Below are positions 37,393 through 46,435 of a stretch of 64,000 nt of DNA, piece by piece (the first letter of the stretch is position 1; each line of letters begins with the position of its first letter). Source of the stretch: Photobacterium toruni (GTDB lineage Bacteria > Pseudomonadota > Gammaproteobacteria > Enterobacterales > Vibrionaceae). The notes under the pieces are model-generated. The model saw only the letters and a program-made list of their open reading frames with translations, ran no database searches and was not told the DNA's origin. The position numbers and the translations under genes were made by a program. The stretch is taken from NCBI RefSeq assembly GCF_024529955.1, contig NZ_AP024854.1, positions 1,736,001 to 1,800,000 on the forward strand. The letters run 5' to 3'.

Positions 37393-37674
37393 TTAATAAC
37401 CTCCTGTTTTACGGTATTCCTCTGCTGCAAACGTCTTACCCTCTGCAGCCTCCGCTTGACATGCTTGCGGATCAACATCACCACGCTGAATAATATAATG
37501 CGTTAATTGTTGCGCTTTTTGTGTACGATTAAAAAACTCATGATAACCAATATTTCTACATAACTCCCACGATGACACGCCCGCTGCATTATCAATGGTA
37601 TAACTGTTTGATGGTGTTCCAGCACAGCCAGTTACTACTGCGGCAAGAGCCGCTACGATTATTATCTTTTTCAT
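37393..37674 (-). CDS. Small lipoprotein
   Basis: The 93-residue protein has a lipoprotein signal peptide with lipobox VTGC (Cys17). The mature part of 77 residues is helical, with two further Cys (in WELCRN and PQACQA) that could form a disulfide. I do not recognise the family. An outer-membrane location is likely by the residue after the Cys (Ala). Confidence 0.72.
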   Translation of the reverse strand: MKKIIIVAALAAVVTGCAGTPSNSYTIDNAAGVSSWELCRNIGYHEFFNRTQKAQQLTHYIIQRGDVDPQACQAEAAEGKTFAAEEYRKTGGY

Positions 37675-37974
37675 ATTTATCCCTATTTAGCTTAGCATCA
37701 ATGGTAAGATTATCGCTATGATACTCAAAGACATTACTTAATCTGTTGTTATCTTAGTCTACTCATCACCGCTATAACAACTGAATATATTTCCATTTTT
37801 TTCATACTGAGGTGACCAAGTAAAATCTAACCATAAAGGTATTCTATAAAACTTATTTTTAGATTGAATAATATTACTCATATCGAAATAAATATTTCAC
37901 GTTTACGCTAGTAATTAAACGTAAATTAGCATAACTTGCGAAGCAATATTAATACCGTGATCAGGATACTTTCC
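37675..37974. other. Intergenic region, divergent promoters
   Basis: This 300-base AT-rich gap between the small lipoprotein gene and the Cys-rich protein gene contains no credible open reading frame or strong repeat. It should hold promoters for both genes; I could not identify them with confidence. Confidence 0.5.
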
Positions 37975-38346
37975 ATGAACAATTTTCAGAGCTATTCTCA
38001 GCTCCTTCCTTGCTTTGATTGTCGTAAAAATACTGCAGAAGCAGATTTAGGTTGGTTAACACCAGCGATGCACGACAGTGTTCAACAGCAAATCACAACA
38101 ATTATCACGGGTAATACTGCTTTTGGTGATGATCTTACTGTGATCATCACTTGTAGCCCAGAAGAGGCGCGTGACTATCTATTATTAAATGCATTTGGTT
38201 ACACTGAAGATGAATTAACATCAAACGGTATTGATGCAGATGATCTTAAAGAGATTGAGCAAGAAATTGCAGCAAGTACGACGGCATTAGGTCAAGTAAC
38301 TTTTGAACACGAAATCGCGCTGCAAGCTTGCAGCTTGTGTGAATAA
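37975..38346 (+). CDS. Cys-rich protein, paralogue of the gene at 39497
   Basis: The 123-residue protein has a CxxC pair near the start (LPCFDC) and another at the very end (ACSLC), which could together bind zinc. The middle part contains DLGWLTPAM and the EEARDYLLLNAFGY block. The gene at 39497-39886 on the other strand shares LPCFxC, DLGWLTPxM, EAxDYLLLN and the terminal CxxC, so they are paralogues. I chose the ATG at 37975 (AGGA eight bases upstream). The function is unknown. Confidence 0.72.
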   Translation: MNNFQSYSQLLPCFDCRKNTAEADLGWLTPAMHDSVQQQITTIITGNTAFGDDLTVIITCSPEEARDYLLLNAFGYTEDELTSNGIDADDLKEIEQEIAASTTALGQVTFEHEIALQACSLCE

Positions 38347-38379
38347 GAATAATCATCAACTATAACATCACAAATAATA

Positions 38380-38409
38380 AAGCTGTTGGCCTTTACTTGC
38401 TAGCAGCTT
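38380..38409 (+). terminator. Possible terminator after the Cys-rich gene
   Basis: The stem AAGCTG/CAGCTT with further GC pairs inside is followed by GTTT, 33 bases after the stop. Confidence 0.5.
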
Positions 38410-38442
38410 GTTTAAATACAATGGAGTGCTTGGAATATTTGA

Positions 38443-38457
38443 GGATTTGAACCCTAC
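38443..38457 (-). other. tRNA T-arm-like fragment
   Basis: On the minus strand the 15 bases GTAGGGTTCAAATCC match the T-stem/loop of the tRNA-Ser gene 55-70 bases away at 14 of 15 positions or so, but no acceptor stem is present around it. It may be a remnant of a tRNA gene. Confidence 0.45.
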
Positions 38458-38472
38458 GGTTATCTCTAGACG

Positions 38473-38504
38473 AAAAAAAACCGCTAATCAATTAGCGGTT
38501 TTCT
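38473..38504 (-). terminator. Terminator of tRNA-Ser
   Basis: On the minus strand an 8-bp stem (CCGCTAAT/ATTAGCGG) with a 2-nt loop runs into eight T residues. Confidence 0.88.
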
Positions 38505-38510
38505 TAAATG

Positions 38511-38601
38511 TGGCGGAGAGATAGGGATTTGAACCCTAGATACGCTATAAACGTATGCTGGTTTTCAAGACCAGTGCTTTCAACCGCTCAGCCATCTCTC
38601 C
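38511..38601 (-). tRNA. tRNA-Ser(TGA)
   Basis: The 91-nt gene has the acceptor stem GGAGAGA/TCTCTCC, an anticodon arm CTGGT-CTTGAAA-ACCAG (anticodon TGA), the long variable arm typical of serine tRNAs, a T-loop GGTTCAAATCC and an encoded CCA. Confidence 0.96.
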
Positions 38602-38680
38602 ATGGCCGCTATAGTAATGACAACTTTATCAGTTGTAAAGCCTTTATGTTGCAACTGATTAAATAACAAACAAATATATG

Positions 38681-39475
38681 CTATTTTTCTACAAAACCAC
38701 AATCAGTTAAAAAATGCATAAAACCATACTCTTTTAACCATGCTAATTGTTGCTCTGAGCTAACTAAAAAACGTCCACTAAAATTCACCCCATGGCCAGA
38801 CAGGGTTTCTACATGATTTTTAACTCGCGGAATAATCAACATCCAACGTTCAGTCAGTAATATATTATAAGGTAAACATTCAGCGAATCCATTCACTCGC
38901 TTAGTCGTATTTAACTGTAATGATTCCATTGCGATTAAATAATCAGCATATAACTGTTTGGGATTTAGTTCGTTATATATAAAAACCCTATGCTTAAATG
39001 GCAATTTTCCATTTACGATCTGGGATTCTAAAGGAATTGCAGTTCTAACCAGTTGCATGTGGCGATGCATTTGGCTTGAACCTGCATCATGACCCGCATT
39101 AAAGAAACCTAAAACATCACGACGTGTAATTCCCTTCGCCCATGCAGCAAAATCAGCTAATGTTAATACTGATGTTTGTGGAATGTAATCTTTAGCGCAA
39201 ATAAGTAAATGAGGAATAACAATTGGAAAACGATTTAGTAAGCATACATAATCTATATCCATATCCGTTATATAATCACAATGAATATACGGTGCCACAA
39301 AAGGATCTTGTGCAGAGACAGCCGGAGAATGTTTTATTTTCATATTATCAGTAAGTAGATTAACAATATAGTTAACCCCTTGTTGCTGATAAATAATATC
39401 ATCACTCGTTAAGGGTAATAAATCACCGTTATCCAGTGCAACTTTCGTTCTTTCCTCACAAGCATTCCACAGCAT
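38681..39475 (-). CDS. ATP adenylyltransferase / Ap4A phosphorylase (HIT-like)
   Basis: The 264-residue protein fits the Ap4A phosphorylase family (yeast APA1/2 type): the DPFVAPY motif early, the FNAGHDAGSSQMHRHMQ block with the HxHxQ active site (His137-Gln141; His139 likely nucleophile) and a C-terminal LTDCGFVEK-like end. These enzymes split Ap4A with phosphate into ATP and ADP. It lies 21 bases downstream of the Cys-rich gene at 39497 and is probably co-transcribed with it. Most gammaproteobacteria use ApaH instead, so this enzyme is notable. Confidence 0.85.
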   Translation of the reverse strand: MLWNACEERTKVALDNGDLLPLTSDDIIYQQQGVNYIVNLLTDNMKIKHSPAVSAQDPFVAPYIHCDYITDMDIDYVCLLNRFPIVIPHLLICAKDYIPQTSVLTLADFAAWAKGITRRDVLGFFNAGHDAGSSQMHRHMQLVRTAIPLESQIVNGKLPFKHRVFIYNELNPKQLYADYLIAMESLQLNTTKRVNGFAECLPYNILLTERWMLIIPRVKNHVETLSGHGVNFSGRFLVSSEQQLAWLKEYGFMHFLTDCGFVEK

Positions 39476-39496
39476 TATTCTATTCCTACTTTTTAA

Positions 39497-39886
39497 TTAC
39501 TCGTCATTCTCTTGAAAGCAATCATCACAATTTTGTAATTCTATTTCATGACTAAAGATAACAACACCTTCTGCTGTCATATGTTCTGTAATTTGATCTT
39601 CAATATCAGCAACAACAGCTAACTTTATATTGCCATGATTAATGTCAGACTCAGAATGGTCATAATAATTTAATAGTAAATAATCTTTTGCTTCATCAAC
39701 CGTACAAATAATTTTCACGGTAAAATATGGCTTATAATCATTACCTTGCTGTTTTAACATTACTTTAATTTGATCGATTACATCTGCTTTCATGCTCGGT
39801 GTTAACCAACCAAGATCGGTTTTAACTTTGCGGGTGTAGCAGTTAAAACAAGGTAATTCATAAGAATAAAATTGGAAGTTAGTCAT
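39497..39886 (-). CDS. Cys-rich protein, paralogue of the gene at 37975
   Basis: The 129-residue protein has CxxC near the start (LPCFNC) and near the end (NCDDC), with DLGWLTPSM and EAKDYLLLNYYDH between, as in its paralogue 1.5 kb away. The Cys pairs could bind zinc. It is followed after 21 bases by the Ap4A phosphorylase gene on the same strand. No known function. Confidence 0.74.
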   Translation of the reverse strand: MTNFQFYSYELPCFNCYTRKVKTDLGWLTPSMKADVIDQIKVMLKQQGNDYKPYFTVKIICTVDEAKDYLLLNYYDHSESDINHGNIKLAVVADIEDQITEHMTAEGVVIFSHEIELQNCDDCFQENDE

Positions 39887-39993
39887 ATTAGTTTTCCTTA
39901 CTATAATAATATAGTTACAAAATTAGGCTTATTTGCTTGTTTTTACTACCTTTAAAAATGCAATGTTGAGTTGTAATTACAAACACCTGCACA

Positions 39994-40863
39994 CTATGAC
40001 TCTTCGGTGTTAATCAATAATAATTCAAAACGCTCATTACCCCGTAAATTTTCAAAATCATCTTCATCTGCTGCAAGTTCACGTAATGAGGTGCTATCTT
40101 TAATTGCGCATTCTAAATCTGAAATTGCTTGTTCTTCGACCCCTAAGCATGCATAAGCACAAGCACGTTGATATAAAGCATGTCCATTTGTATCATCCAT
40201 TTCTAATACACGATTACACAAACTTAATGCCCAGTGAAACTCGCGCATTTCCATCGTTGCATCAGCTTTATAGGTCAAAGCTTCTAGATCACCAGGACGA
40301 ACTTTTAAAATTTCATCATAAACTTCTACTTTTTGTTCAGGTGTCTGTGAACTTTGAGCACGAAGCCATAAATTATGTACTTCATTAATTTTTTCTATCT
40401 CACGATTATTTTCACTAATAATGCGCGTCTTTCGCTTTAAATCACGTTCTAATGCTTTAAATTTTTGTTCATAGCTATCTGATATTTCTTTTAATTGTAA
40501 TTCTGCCATACGTTTAGTATTTTCTTTTATCTCACGCATTGATTGCCAACCAATAAGTGCAATTAATGATGCTACGCCAGCAATAATATAAAAGAAATAT
40601 GTCACAGTAACATTTGCGTAATTCATTGATTTATCAGCAACAGCTAACTCTCTATCAGTGATATCACGAGTAATACGACGTTCAAGATCTTGCTGATCCA
40701 TTCGTAATGATTTTAATTCATCAAGAACATAACGTTCTATCATGGGTTTTTCATAGATACTCTGTTCGGAGTAAGGCTTTGTATTATCTTTATCAGCGGC
40801 ATGGACAACACTCGCTGATAATGAAAAACAAAACATCACAATACCTAACAGCACTTTAAACAT
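39994..40863 (-). CDS. TPR-repeat membrane protein with coiled coil
   Basis: The 289-residue protein has a signal peptide (about 1-22), a short periplasmic part, one membrane helix (about 85-105), a coiled coil of charged residues (about 107-165) and two to three TPR repeats (about 170-255). If the signal is cleaved, the coiled coil and TPR part lie in the cytoplasm. TPRs bind other proteins, so it may be a scaffold. I do not recognise the family. It stands apart from its neighbours, 107 bases upstream of the Cys-rich gene. Confidence 0.75.
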   Translation of the reverse strand: MFKVLLGIVMFCFSLSASVVHAADKDNTKPYSEQSIYEKPMIERYVLDELKSLRMDQQDLERRITRDITDRELAVADKSMNYANVTVTYFFYIIAGVASLIALIGWQSMREIKENTKRMAELQLKEISDSYEQKFKALERDLKRKTRIISENNREIEKINEVHNLWLRAQSSQTPEQKVEVYDEILKVRPGDLEALTYKADATMEMREFHWALSLCNRVLEMDDTNGHALYQRACAYACLGVEEQAISDLECAIKDSTSLRELAADEDDFENLRGNERFELLLINTEES

Positions 40864-40999
40864 AAGCTATAACCTTTTGCTAATAAACGGATATGAAAAC
40901 AACACTACTATCAATATAACAGCTTTGATTTTTGATTGTCAGTTTAGATTTAAAATCAATTAAGTAAGAAAAATAGTCTATTTCGAAAGTTTATAGCAA

Positions 41000-41052
41000 A
41001 AAAAAGCTCTCAAAACGTTTACCTTTTAGTAATAAACGATCTCAGAGAGCTT
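41000..41052 (-). terminator. Terminator of htpX
   Basis: On the minus strand a two-part hairpin (AAGCTCTC/GAGAGCTT outside, CGTTTA/TAAACG inside) ends in eight T residues, 30 bases after the htpX stop. Confidence 0.82.
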
Positions 41053-41082
41053 ATTGTTAACATATAACACGTTGGTCAATAA

Positions 41083-41967
41083 TTATTTGATATACTCACC
41101 GCGACGTAATGCATCAATACGTTTATCTAATGCTGGGTGAGTCATAAATAGCTCCGATAATGATTTTTTACCGTTAATACCAAATGCCATCATTGAACCT
41201 TCTAAATGTGGTTCTTGACTTACCTTTAAGCGTTCCAAAGCCGCTATCATTTTTTCACGGCCAACCAATTTTGCCGATCCTGCATCAGCATAAAACTCAC
41301 GATGACGGCTATACCACATTGTTAGAATACTGGCTAAGAAACCAAACAGCACTTCCATAATTGAAGATACGATAAAGTAGGTCATGTAACTACCGCCACC
41401 TTCCCCTTCTTCACTGTTATTATTCACACCACTAATTGCACCAGCCACAAGGCGAGAAACAAAAATCACAAAGGTATTGACCACACCTTGCATTAACGTC
41501 ATCGTCACCATATCGCCATTAGCTACGTGACTGATCTCGTGTGCTAATACAGCTTCAGCCTCATCTCGTGTCATGCTATGCAGTAAACCTGTTGATACTG
41601 CCACTAATGAATCATCACGTTTTGCTCCCGTCGCAAAAGCGTTAATATCAGGCGCATCATAAATAGCCACTGTTGGCATTCCAATACCCGCTTGTTCTGC
41701 TTGACGAGCCACTGTATTGATTAGCCAATGTTCAGTTTCATTACGTGGATGCTCAATGACGACCCCACCCACTGAACGTAATGCCATTGATTTTGACATC
41801 ATTAAAGACACTAATGAACCACCAAAACCAAATAGCGCAGCCATGACTAACAATCCAGAAAGGCTACCCGGTTTCATTCCTGTGACGGCATAAACAATGT
41901 TAAGTACAATACTAAACACTAACATTACGGCAAGGTTCGTTGCTAAAAACAACGCGATACGTTTCAT
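41083..41967 (-). CDS. htpX: Heat-shock membrane zinc protease HtpX
   Basis: HtpX is an inner-membrane M48 metalloprotease that degrades misfolded membrane proteins with FtsH. The 294-residue protein has two N-terminal helices, the active-site motif HEISH (His143, Glu144, His147), two further helices and the third zinc ligand region [12 protein letters not shown] chose the ATG at 41967 because family members start MKRIALFL; the upstream in-frame start has no family support. It is transcribed alone; in E. coli it is under CpxR control, which I cannot confirm here. Confidence 0.95.
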   Translation of the reverse strand: MKRIALFLATNLAVMLVFSIVLNIVYAVTGMKPGSLSGLLVMAALFGFGGSLVSLMMSKSMALRSVGGVVIEHPRNETEHWLINTVARQAEQAGIGMPTVAIYDAPDINAFATGAKRDDSLVAVSTGLLHSMTRDEAEAVLAHEISHVANGDMVTMTLMQGVVNTFVIFVSRLVAGAISGVNNNSEEGEGGGSYMTYFIVSSIMEVLFGFLASILTMWYSRHREFYADAGSAKLVGREKMIAALERLKVSQEPHLEGSMMAFGINGKKSLSELFMTHPALDKRIDALRRGEYIK

Positions 41968-42344
41968 ATTTATTCTTTTCTCCAATTTAAAGAATATTAC
42001 CAACCTATTTTATACCTTATAGATCACTACTTAGTGTCTTATTAATACATTTAGATGGTTATTACTCATTATATTCGAATAATATGACTATAAATTAAAG
42101 ATCTAAATTGTTACCAATTCTTATCAACTCTGATTTATCATTTACAATCACTAAATAGAGCTAAAAAATCGTGGTAAGAGTACAGTCAATAACAGATATA
42201 TTGCTTTTATCTTTAATAAAAGTACTTAATTATTAAAATACATGATTATTAGACTTTGGTCGTATTGCTTTCATCGTATAAGTCGATTATTGTTTGTATA
42301 TCATTATGAAACAACACACACAAGTAATGAAACAAGGAGAGTTC
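41968..42344. other. Intergenic region between htpX and a small gene
   Basis: This 377-base AT-rich gap holds divergent promoters. I see no credible gene, tRNA or strong repeat in it. Confidence 0.5.
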
Positions 42345-42509
42345 ATGGCTAATAATGAAAATTATCAAGTTGCTATAGATATTTTACGTTGTCATCTTGG
42401 AATGTCCATGGATGAAGCACGTAAAGAGCTAGGCCTTGATCAAGCTGGACATCCAGCACAAGCAACAGAAACACAAGAAATGCTAATTGGACTTAACCCC
42501 TCTAATTAG
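42345..42509 (+). CDS. Small conserved-looking protein (54 residues)
   Basis: The 54-residue protein starts MANNENYQVAIDILR with AAGGAG five bases upstream, one of the best ribosome-binding sites in the region. It contains a helical segment followed by LGMSMDEARKELGLDQ, which resembles a helix-turn-helix-like or adaptor segment. It is acidic and soluble. No family is recognised. A good terminator follows, which supports a real gene. Confidence 0.65.
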   Translation: MANNENYQVAIDILRCHLGMSMDEARKELGLDQAGHPAQATETQEMLIGLNPSN

Positions 42510-42525
42510 TTTATCTCTCTTAATT

Positions 42526-42562
42526 AAAACAAAAGGCACACAATGTGCCTTTTGTTGTTTTT
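42526..42562. terminator. Bidirectional terminator between the small gene and bioD
   Basis: The stem AACAAAAGGCAC/GTGCCTTTTGTT with a 5-nt loop has A and T flanks for both directions. Confidence 0.85.
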
Positions 42563-42577
42563 ATTAAGCTCTCTTTT

Positions 42578-43255
42578 TTAACTGAATATTGCTAAATCAA
42601 TATAGGTACCTAAATCTGATACTTGATAATGGGGAATATAAGGTATTTCAGCAATTTTTTTGCCCGGTAACTGTTGTTCTAGCCACGTTACCATCGCCGT
42701 ATAATTGTCCGTTTTAGGCTCAATACAATTAGCAATCCATCCAACAACAGTTAATCCATCAGCTTGAATAGCTTCAGCTGTCAATAAAGCATGGTTTAAG
42801 CAACCAAGTTTAACACCAACGACTAAAATAACAGGTAACTGCTCTTGCTTTACCCATGAAGAAAGATAATCAGTAGCATTAATAGGAACACGCCAACCAC
42901 CAGCACCTTCAATAAGCACGCAATCTGATTTTGTTTTAAGATTTGCGAGTCCCTGAGACAATACGCTAAATTCAATGACTTTATTTTCTTCTAAAGCAGC
43001 AATATGAGGCGATACCGGACGATAAAAATGATAAGGGTTAACCTCATCATAAGTGACATTCATTGATGATGCTTGTTGCAGTAATAAAGCATCACTATTA
43101 CGAAGCCCTTGCGGTGTTTTTTCGCAACCCGATGCAATAGGCTTATACCCTACAATAGCTGTATTTTCTTGCTGTGCGGCATTCAAAATGGCACAACAGC
43201 AGGCTGTTTTACCTACATCGGTATCTGTCCCTGTCACAAAATACGCTTTATGCAT
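42578..43255 (-). CDS. bioD: Dethiobiotin synthetase
   Basis: BioD closes the ureido ring of dethiobiotin from diaminopelargonate, CO2 and ATP. The 225-residue protein has the P-loop GTDTDVGKT near the start, the Lys/Asp motifs of the substrate site (GYKPIASG), and EGAGGWRVPI. It is the last gene of bioBFCD and overlaps bioC by 8 bases. The order matches E. coli. Confidence 0.94.
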   Translation of the reverse strand: MHKAYFVTGTDTDVGKTACCCAILNAAQQENTAIVGYKPIASGCEKTPQGLRNSDALLLQQASSMNVTYDEVNPYHFYRPVSPHIAALEENKVIEFSVLSQGLANLKTKSDCVLIEGAGGWRVPINATDYLSSWVKQEQLPVILVVGVKLGCLNHALLTAEAIQADGLTVVGWIANCIEPKTDNYTAMVTWLEQQLPGKKIAEIPYIPHYQVSDLGTYIDLAIFS

Positions 43256-44066
43256 TTTTTAATACTCCAAAACACACCTGATAAGTCGCAGGCAATAATC
43301 CATTCTTTAATCGGTATTTATCGTACGCATGTTCTAATTCAATAAATGTCTGCCGTCCAATTAACCCTGATGATCGCTGTTGCTGTAAATGTGTAGCGCC
43401 AATACCTTTTAAATCTCTCATCAATTTCATCGCCGTTGAGTAATACACGGTTATTGATTTACATTCTAACGTTTCAATCATTAAGCCTGATTGTGTAATC
43501 TCTGCTTCAATATGTTGTTGTGACTTAAACGCATTAACATGCTGTTTGTTATCTATGTGTGACCATGCATGTTTAAGTTCATTTAATGATCCATCCATTA
43601 ATGTAGTAAAGAAAATAACACCATTAAATCTAACAACCCGTTGTAACTCTCGTAACGGTACACTTAAATCATTACACCACTGCAATACTAAGTTACTGAA
43701 TGCAAAATCATAACTGTCATCCGCCATCGCAATATTTTCAGCATCTGTTTGCAAATACTGACAATGATTTCCACACCTTTGATGCGCTTGTAATAACATT
43801 TCAGCAGAAAGATCTGCCGCTGTTACTTCAAATCCTTGGTGGTGTAACTCATGGCTGAAATACCCGGTGCCACAACCAATATCAATTACTGACGATTTAG
43901 ACGATTGCACTTGTGTCGGCATTAATGCAACTAATTGCTGGCCGACTTGGCGCTGAAATGCAGCTGATTTATCGTAATGTTGGGCGGCACGTCCAAAAGC
44001 ATTCGCTATCGCCAACTTTTGTGATTGCTCAATTGAAAATGCCGCTTTCATTGATTTATCCGACAT
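43248..44066 (-). CDS. bioC: Malonyl-ACP O-methyltransferase
   Basis: BioC methylates malonyl-ACP so that the fatty acid machinery can build the pimeloyl chain for biotin. The 272-residue SAM-dependent enzyme has motif I VIDIGCGTGYF and FAFSNLVLQWC. I chose the ATG at 44066 because GAGG lies six bases upstream; a TTG one codon earlier is less likely. It overlaps bioF by 11 bases and bioD by 8. The matching esterase bioH is not in the window. Confidence 0.92.
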   Translation of the reverse strand: MSDKSMKAAFSIEQSQKLAIANAFGRAAQHYDKSAAFQRQVGQQLVALMPTQVQSSKSSVIDIGCGTGYFSHELHHQGFEVTAADLSAEMLLQAHQRCGNHCQYLQTDAENIAMADDSYDFAFSNLVLQWCNDLSVPLRELQRVVRFNGVIFFTTLMDGSLNELKHAWSHIDNKQHVNAFKSQQHIEAEITQSGLMIETLECKSITVYYSTAMKLMRDLKGIGATHLQQQRSSGLIGRQTFIELEHAYDKYRLKNGLLPATYQVCFGVLKNA

Positions 44067-45210
44067 CAATTACCTCATTTATCGCTTTGGCCAACTGACG
44101 AATATCATCTTCATTATGGTTAGCTGTCAGTGTTATTCGTAATCGCGCACTATGTGGTACAACGGTTGGTGGACGAATAGCCCCCACTTTAATACCCCGT
44201 TGTTGTAATTGAGCCGCGATTGCCATTGTTTGACAACTATCACCAATAATCATTGGTTTAATGGGCGTGATCGTCGGTATAAGACCAAGACTATTATCAA
44301 GATAATGATTTAAAGACTCAGATAATGCGTGTAACTTTTCTCGTCGCCAAGATTGAGTTTGAATCAAAGAGCAAGCATGACGTAATGCCACAGCTTGAGC
44401 TGGGGGCATCGCTGTTGAATAAATATAATGACGCGCAAATTGCACTAAATATTCCGCAGTATCTTGGCTACACAATACTGCAGCACCTTGTATACCAAAG
44501 GCTTTACCAAAGGTAATAATCAATATATCGGCTTTTATTCCTGCTTGATGACAACTTCCCTGCCCGGTATCCCCTAGCACACCACAACCATGAGCATCAT
44601 CAACCATCAACCACGTTTGATGTTGAGTTGTTATTTCTCGCAATAATGCTAGCGGCGCACAATCGCCATCCATACTAAAAACACCTTCAGTTACCACTAA
44701 TGATGCTGTATCTATACCTACTTTTATTTTTGAGAGTTGCTGTTGTAATGCAGCCATATCGTTATGAGCAAAACGCTTCATCTTCGCAGGTGATAACATT
44801 CCCGCTTCAATTAAAGAGGCATGATTAAGCTTATCTTGGAACAACTGATCTTGTGCTTGTAATAAAGTAAATAGCACCGCTTGATTAGCACTAAAACCAC
44901 TATTAAATAATAATGCGCGTTGATAACCTAACCATTCGGTTAATTGCTGTTCTAAATCCGCATGTGGCGTTTGAAACCCCGTAACTAAAGGTGAAGCCGT
45001 ACTACCGGCACCATATTTCGCCAACCCTTGTTGCCAAGCTGTGATAATTTTAGGCTCTTGTGCTAATCCAAGATAATCATTACTAGCAAAATTTAATTCA
45101 TGTGAATTTACATTATGGCACTGTAATTGCCGGTAAAGACCTTGTTGCTGGCGAGCTATAAGGGCTTGTTGATGACGTTGATTAAAAAGAGGCATCATAA
45201 AAAATGTCAT
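44056..45210 (-). CDS. bioF: 8-amino-7-oxononanoate synthase
   Basis: BioF condenses pimeloyl-ACP with alanine in a PLP-dependent step. The 384-residue protein shows [24 protein letters not shown], the [10 protein letters not shown] segment and the PLP lysine in TFGKAFG. It overlaps bioB by 29 bases if it starts at 45210, or by 14 if the Met at 45195 is used; neither has a clear Shine-Dalgarno, so translation is probably coupled to bioB. Confidence 0.94.
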   Translation of the reverse strand: MTFFMMPLFNQRHQQALIARQQQGLYRQLQCHNVNSHELNFASNDYLGLAQEPKIITAWQQGLAKYGAGSTASPLVTGFQTPHADLEQQLTEWLGYQRALLFNSGFSANQAVLFTLLQAQDQLFQDKLNHASLIEAGMLSPAKMKRFAHNDMAALQQQLSKIKVGIDTASLVVTEGVFSMDGDCAPLALLREITTQHQTWLMVDDAHGCGVLGDTGQGSCHQAGIKADILIITFGKAFGIQGAAVLCSQDTAEYLVQFARHYIYSTAMPPAQAVALRHACSLIQTQSWRREKLHALSESLNHYLDNSLGLIPTITPIKPMIIGDSCQTMAIAAQLQQRGIKVGAIRPPTVVPHSARLRITLTANHNEDDIRQLAKAINEVIDVG

Positions 45211-46234
45211 CTGTTGTTGGTCGAGCTACAACCTGTTCTACGACTTGATCTAATAATGCTTGCGCTTGAATATCATCAGGTTTTGCTGCTTGATGTTGAC
45301 TATTAATACCCAACTTAGCAAAGAGTTGCATGTCTTTATCTTCATCTGGATTTGGCGTCGTTAATAGCTTGCAGCCATAGAACACAGAATTTGCACCCGC
45401 CATAAAACATAAGGCTTGCATTTGCTCGTTCATATCCTCACGTCCCGCAGAAAGTCTTACTGCTGAATGCGGCATGATGATTCGAGCAACCGCAATAATG
45501 CGAATAAAATCAAATGGATCGACATCCTCTGTATTTTCCAGTGGCGTCCCTTTTACTTTTACCAACATATTAATAGGCACACTTTCAGGATGAACAGGCA
45601 GGTTAGCTAATTCCACCAGCAGACCAACGCGATCTCGCGCGCTTTCTCCCATACCAATGATACCACCAGAGCAAATTTTCATTCCCGCATCACGAACATG
45701 TGCCAAAGTATCTAACCGATCTTGATAAGTCCGTGTGGTAATAATATTGCCGTAATACTCAGGAGAAGTATCAAGATTATGGTTGTAATAATCTAATCCT
45801 GCCGCTGCTAATGTCTGAGCCTGATCGGCCGTGATCATGCCTAATGTCATGCATGTTTCTAGACCCAATTTTTTAACCCCTTGCACCATATCAAGCAAAT
45901 ATGGCATATCGCGATCTTTAGGGTTTTTCCATGCAGCTCCCATACAAAAACGAGTTGCGCCTGATTGCTTGGCTTTTAGTGCGGCATCGAGTACACGATC
46001 AACTTCTAATAAACGTTCTTTTTCTATATCAGTACGATAATGTGCACTTTGAGGGCAATATTTACAGTCTTCAGGGCAAGCACCCGTTTTAATAGACAAT
46101 AATGTGCTGACTTGTACTTGATTAGGTTGATGAAATTGACGATGAACCTGTTGCGCTTCAAACACTAAATCCATAAATGGTTTCTGAAATAAAGCTTGTA
46201 CTTCCTCAACCGTCCAATTGCTACGAACGTCCAC
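45182..46234 (-). CDS. bioB: Biotin synthase
   Basis: BioB is the radical SAM enzyme that inserts sulfur into dethiobiotin. The 350-residue protein has the cluster motif CPEDCKYC (Cys53, Cys57, Cys60), the [15 protein letters not shown] block that carries a [2Fe-2S] ligand, and [11 protein letters not shown]. The start is GTG with AGAGGG seven bases upstream. It heads the bioBFCD operon, divergent from bioA. Confidence 0.95.
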   Translation of the reverse strand: MDVRSNWTVEEVQALFQKPFMDLVFEAQQVHRQFHQPNQVQVSTLLSIKTGACPEDCKYCPQSAHYRTDIEKERLLEVDRVLDAALKAKQSGATRFCMGAAWKNPKDRDMPYLLDMVQGVKKLGLETCMTLGMITADQAQTLAAAGLDYYNHNLDTSPEYYGNIITTRTYQDRLDTLAHVRDAGMKICSGGIIGMGESARDRVGLLVELANLPVHPESVPINMLVKVKGTPLENTEDVDPFDFIRIIAVARIIMPHSAVRLSAGREDMNEQMQALCFMAGANSVFYGCKLLTTPNPDEDKDMQLFAKLGINSQHQAAKPDDIQAQALLDQVVEQVVARPTTDDIFYDASF

Positions 46235-46373
46235 AATGTATCCCTCTTATTCTATTTTTATTACTCACAAATACTCTAATGTTAATAAGCGTAAAAATGA
46301 TATAGAGCCATTTTCACACTGATATCAATAGTATAAAAATTAACCGAATAGACATTTGCTCATCTTTTAGTTG

Positions 46374-46409
46374 TTGGCTAGTCTACTAATAGTACGTAGA
46401 CTGTCAACC
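46374..46409. promoter_or_regulatory. Probable BirA (biotin repressor) operator
   Basis: The dyad AGTCTAC (46380-46386) and GTAGACT (46396-46402) with 9 bases between, extended by TTG and CAA outside, lies in the bioB/bioA divergent region where BirA binds in E. coli. The sequence departs from the E. coli consensus (TTGTAAACC type), so the call rests on position and symmetry. Confidence 0.5.
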
Positions 46410-46435
46410 TTGAATAATGATTTAGGTTTACTAAT

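Noticed and set aside
38681-39475. Integrated island at the tRNA-Ser gene
   Set aside because: No integrase, no clear attachment-site duplication with the tRNA 3' end and no change in composition beyond one short T-arm-like fragment.
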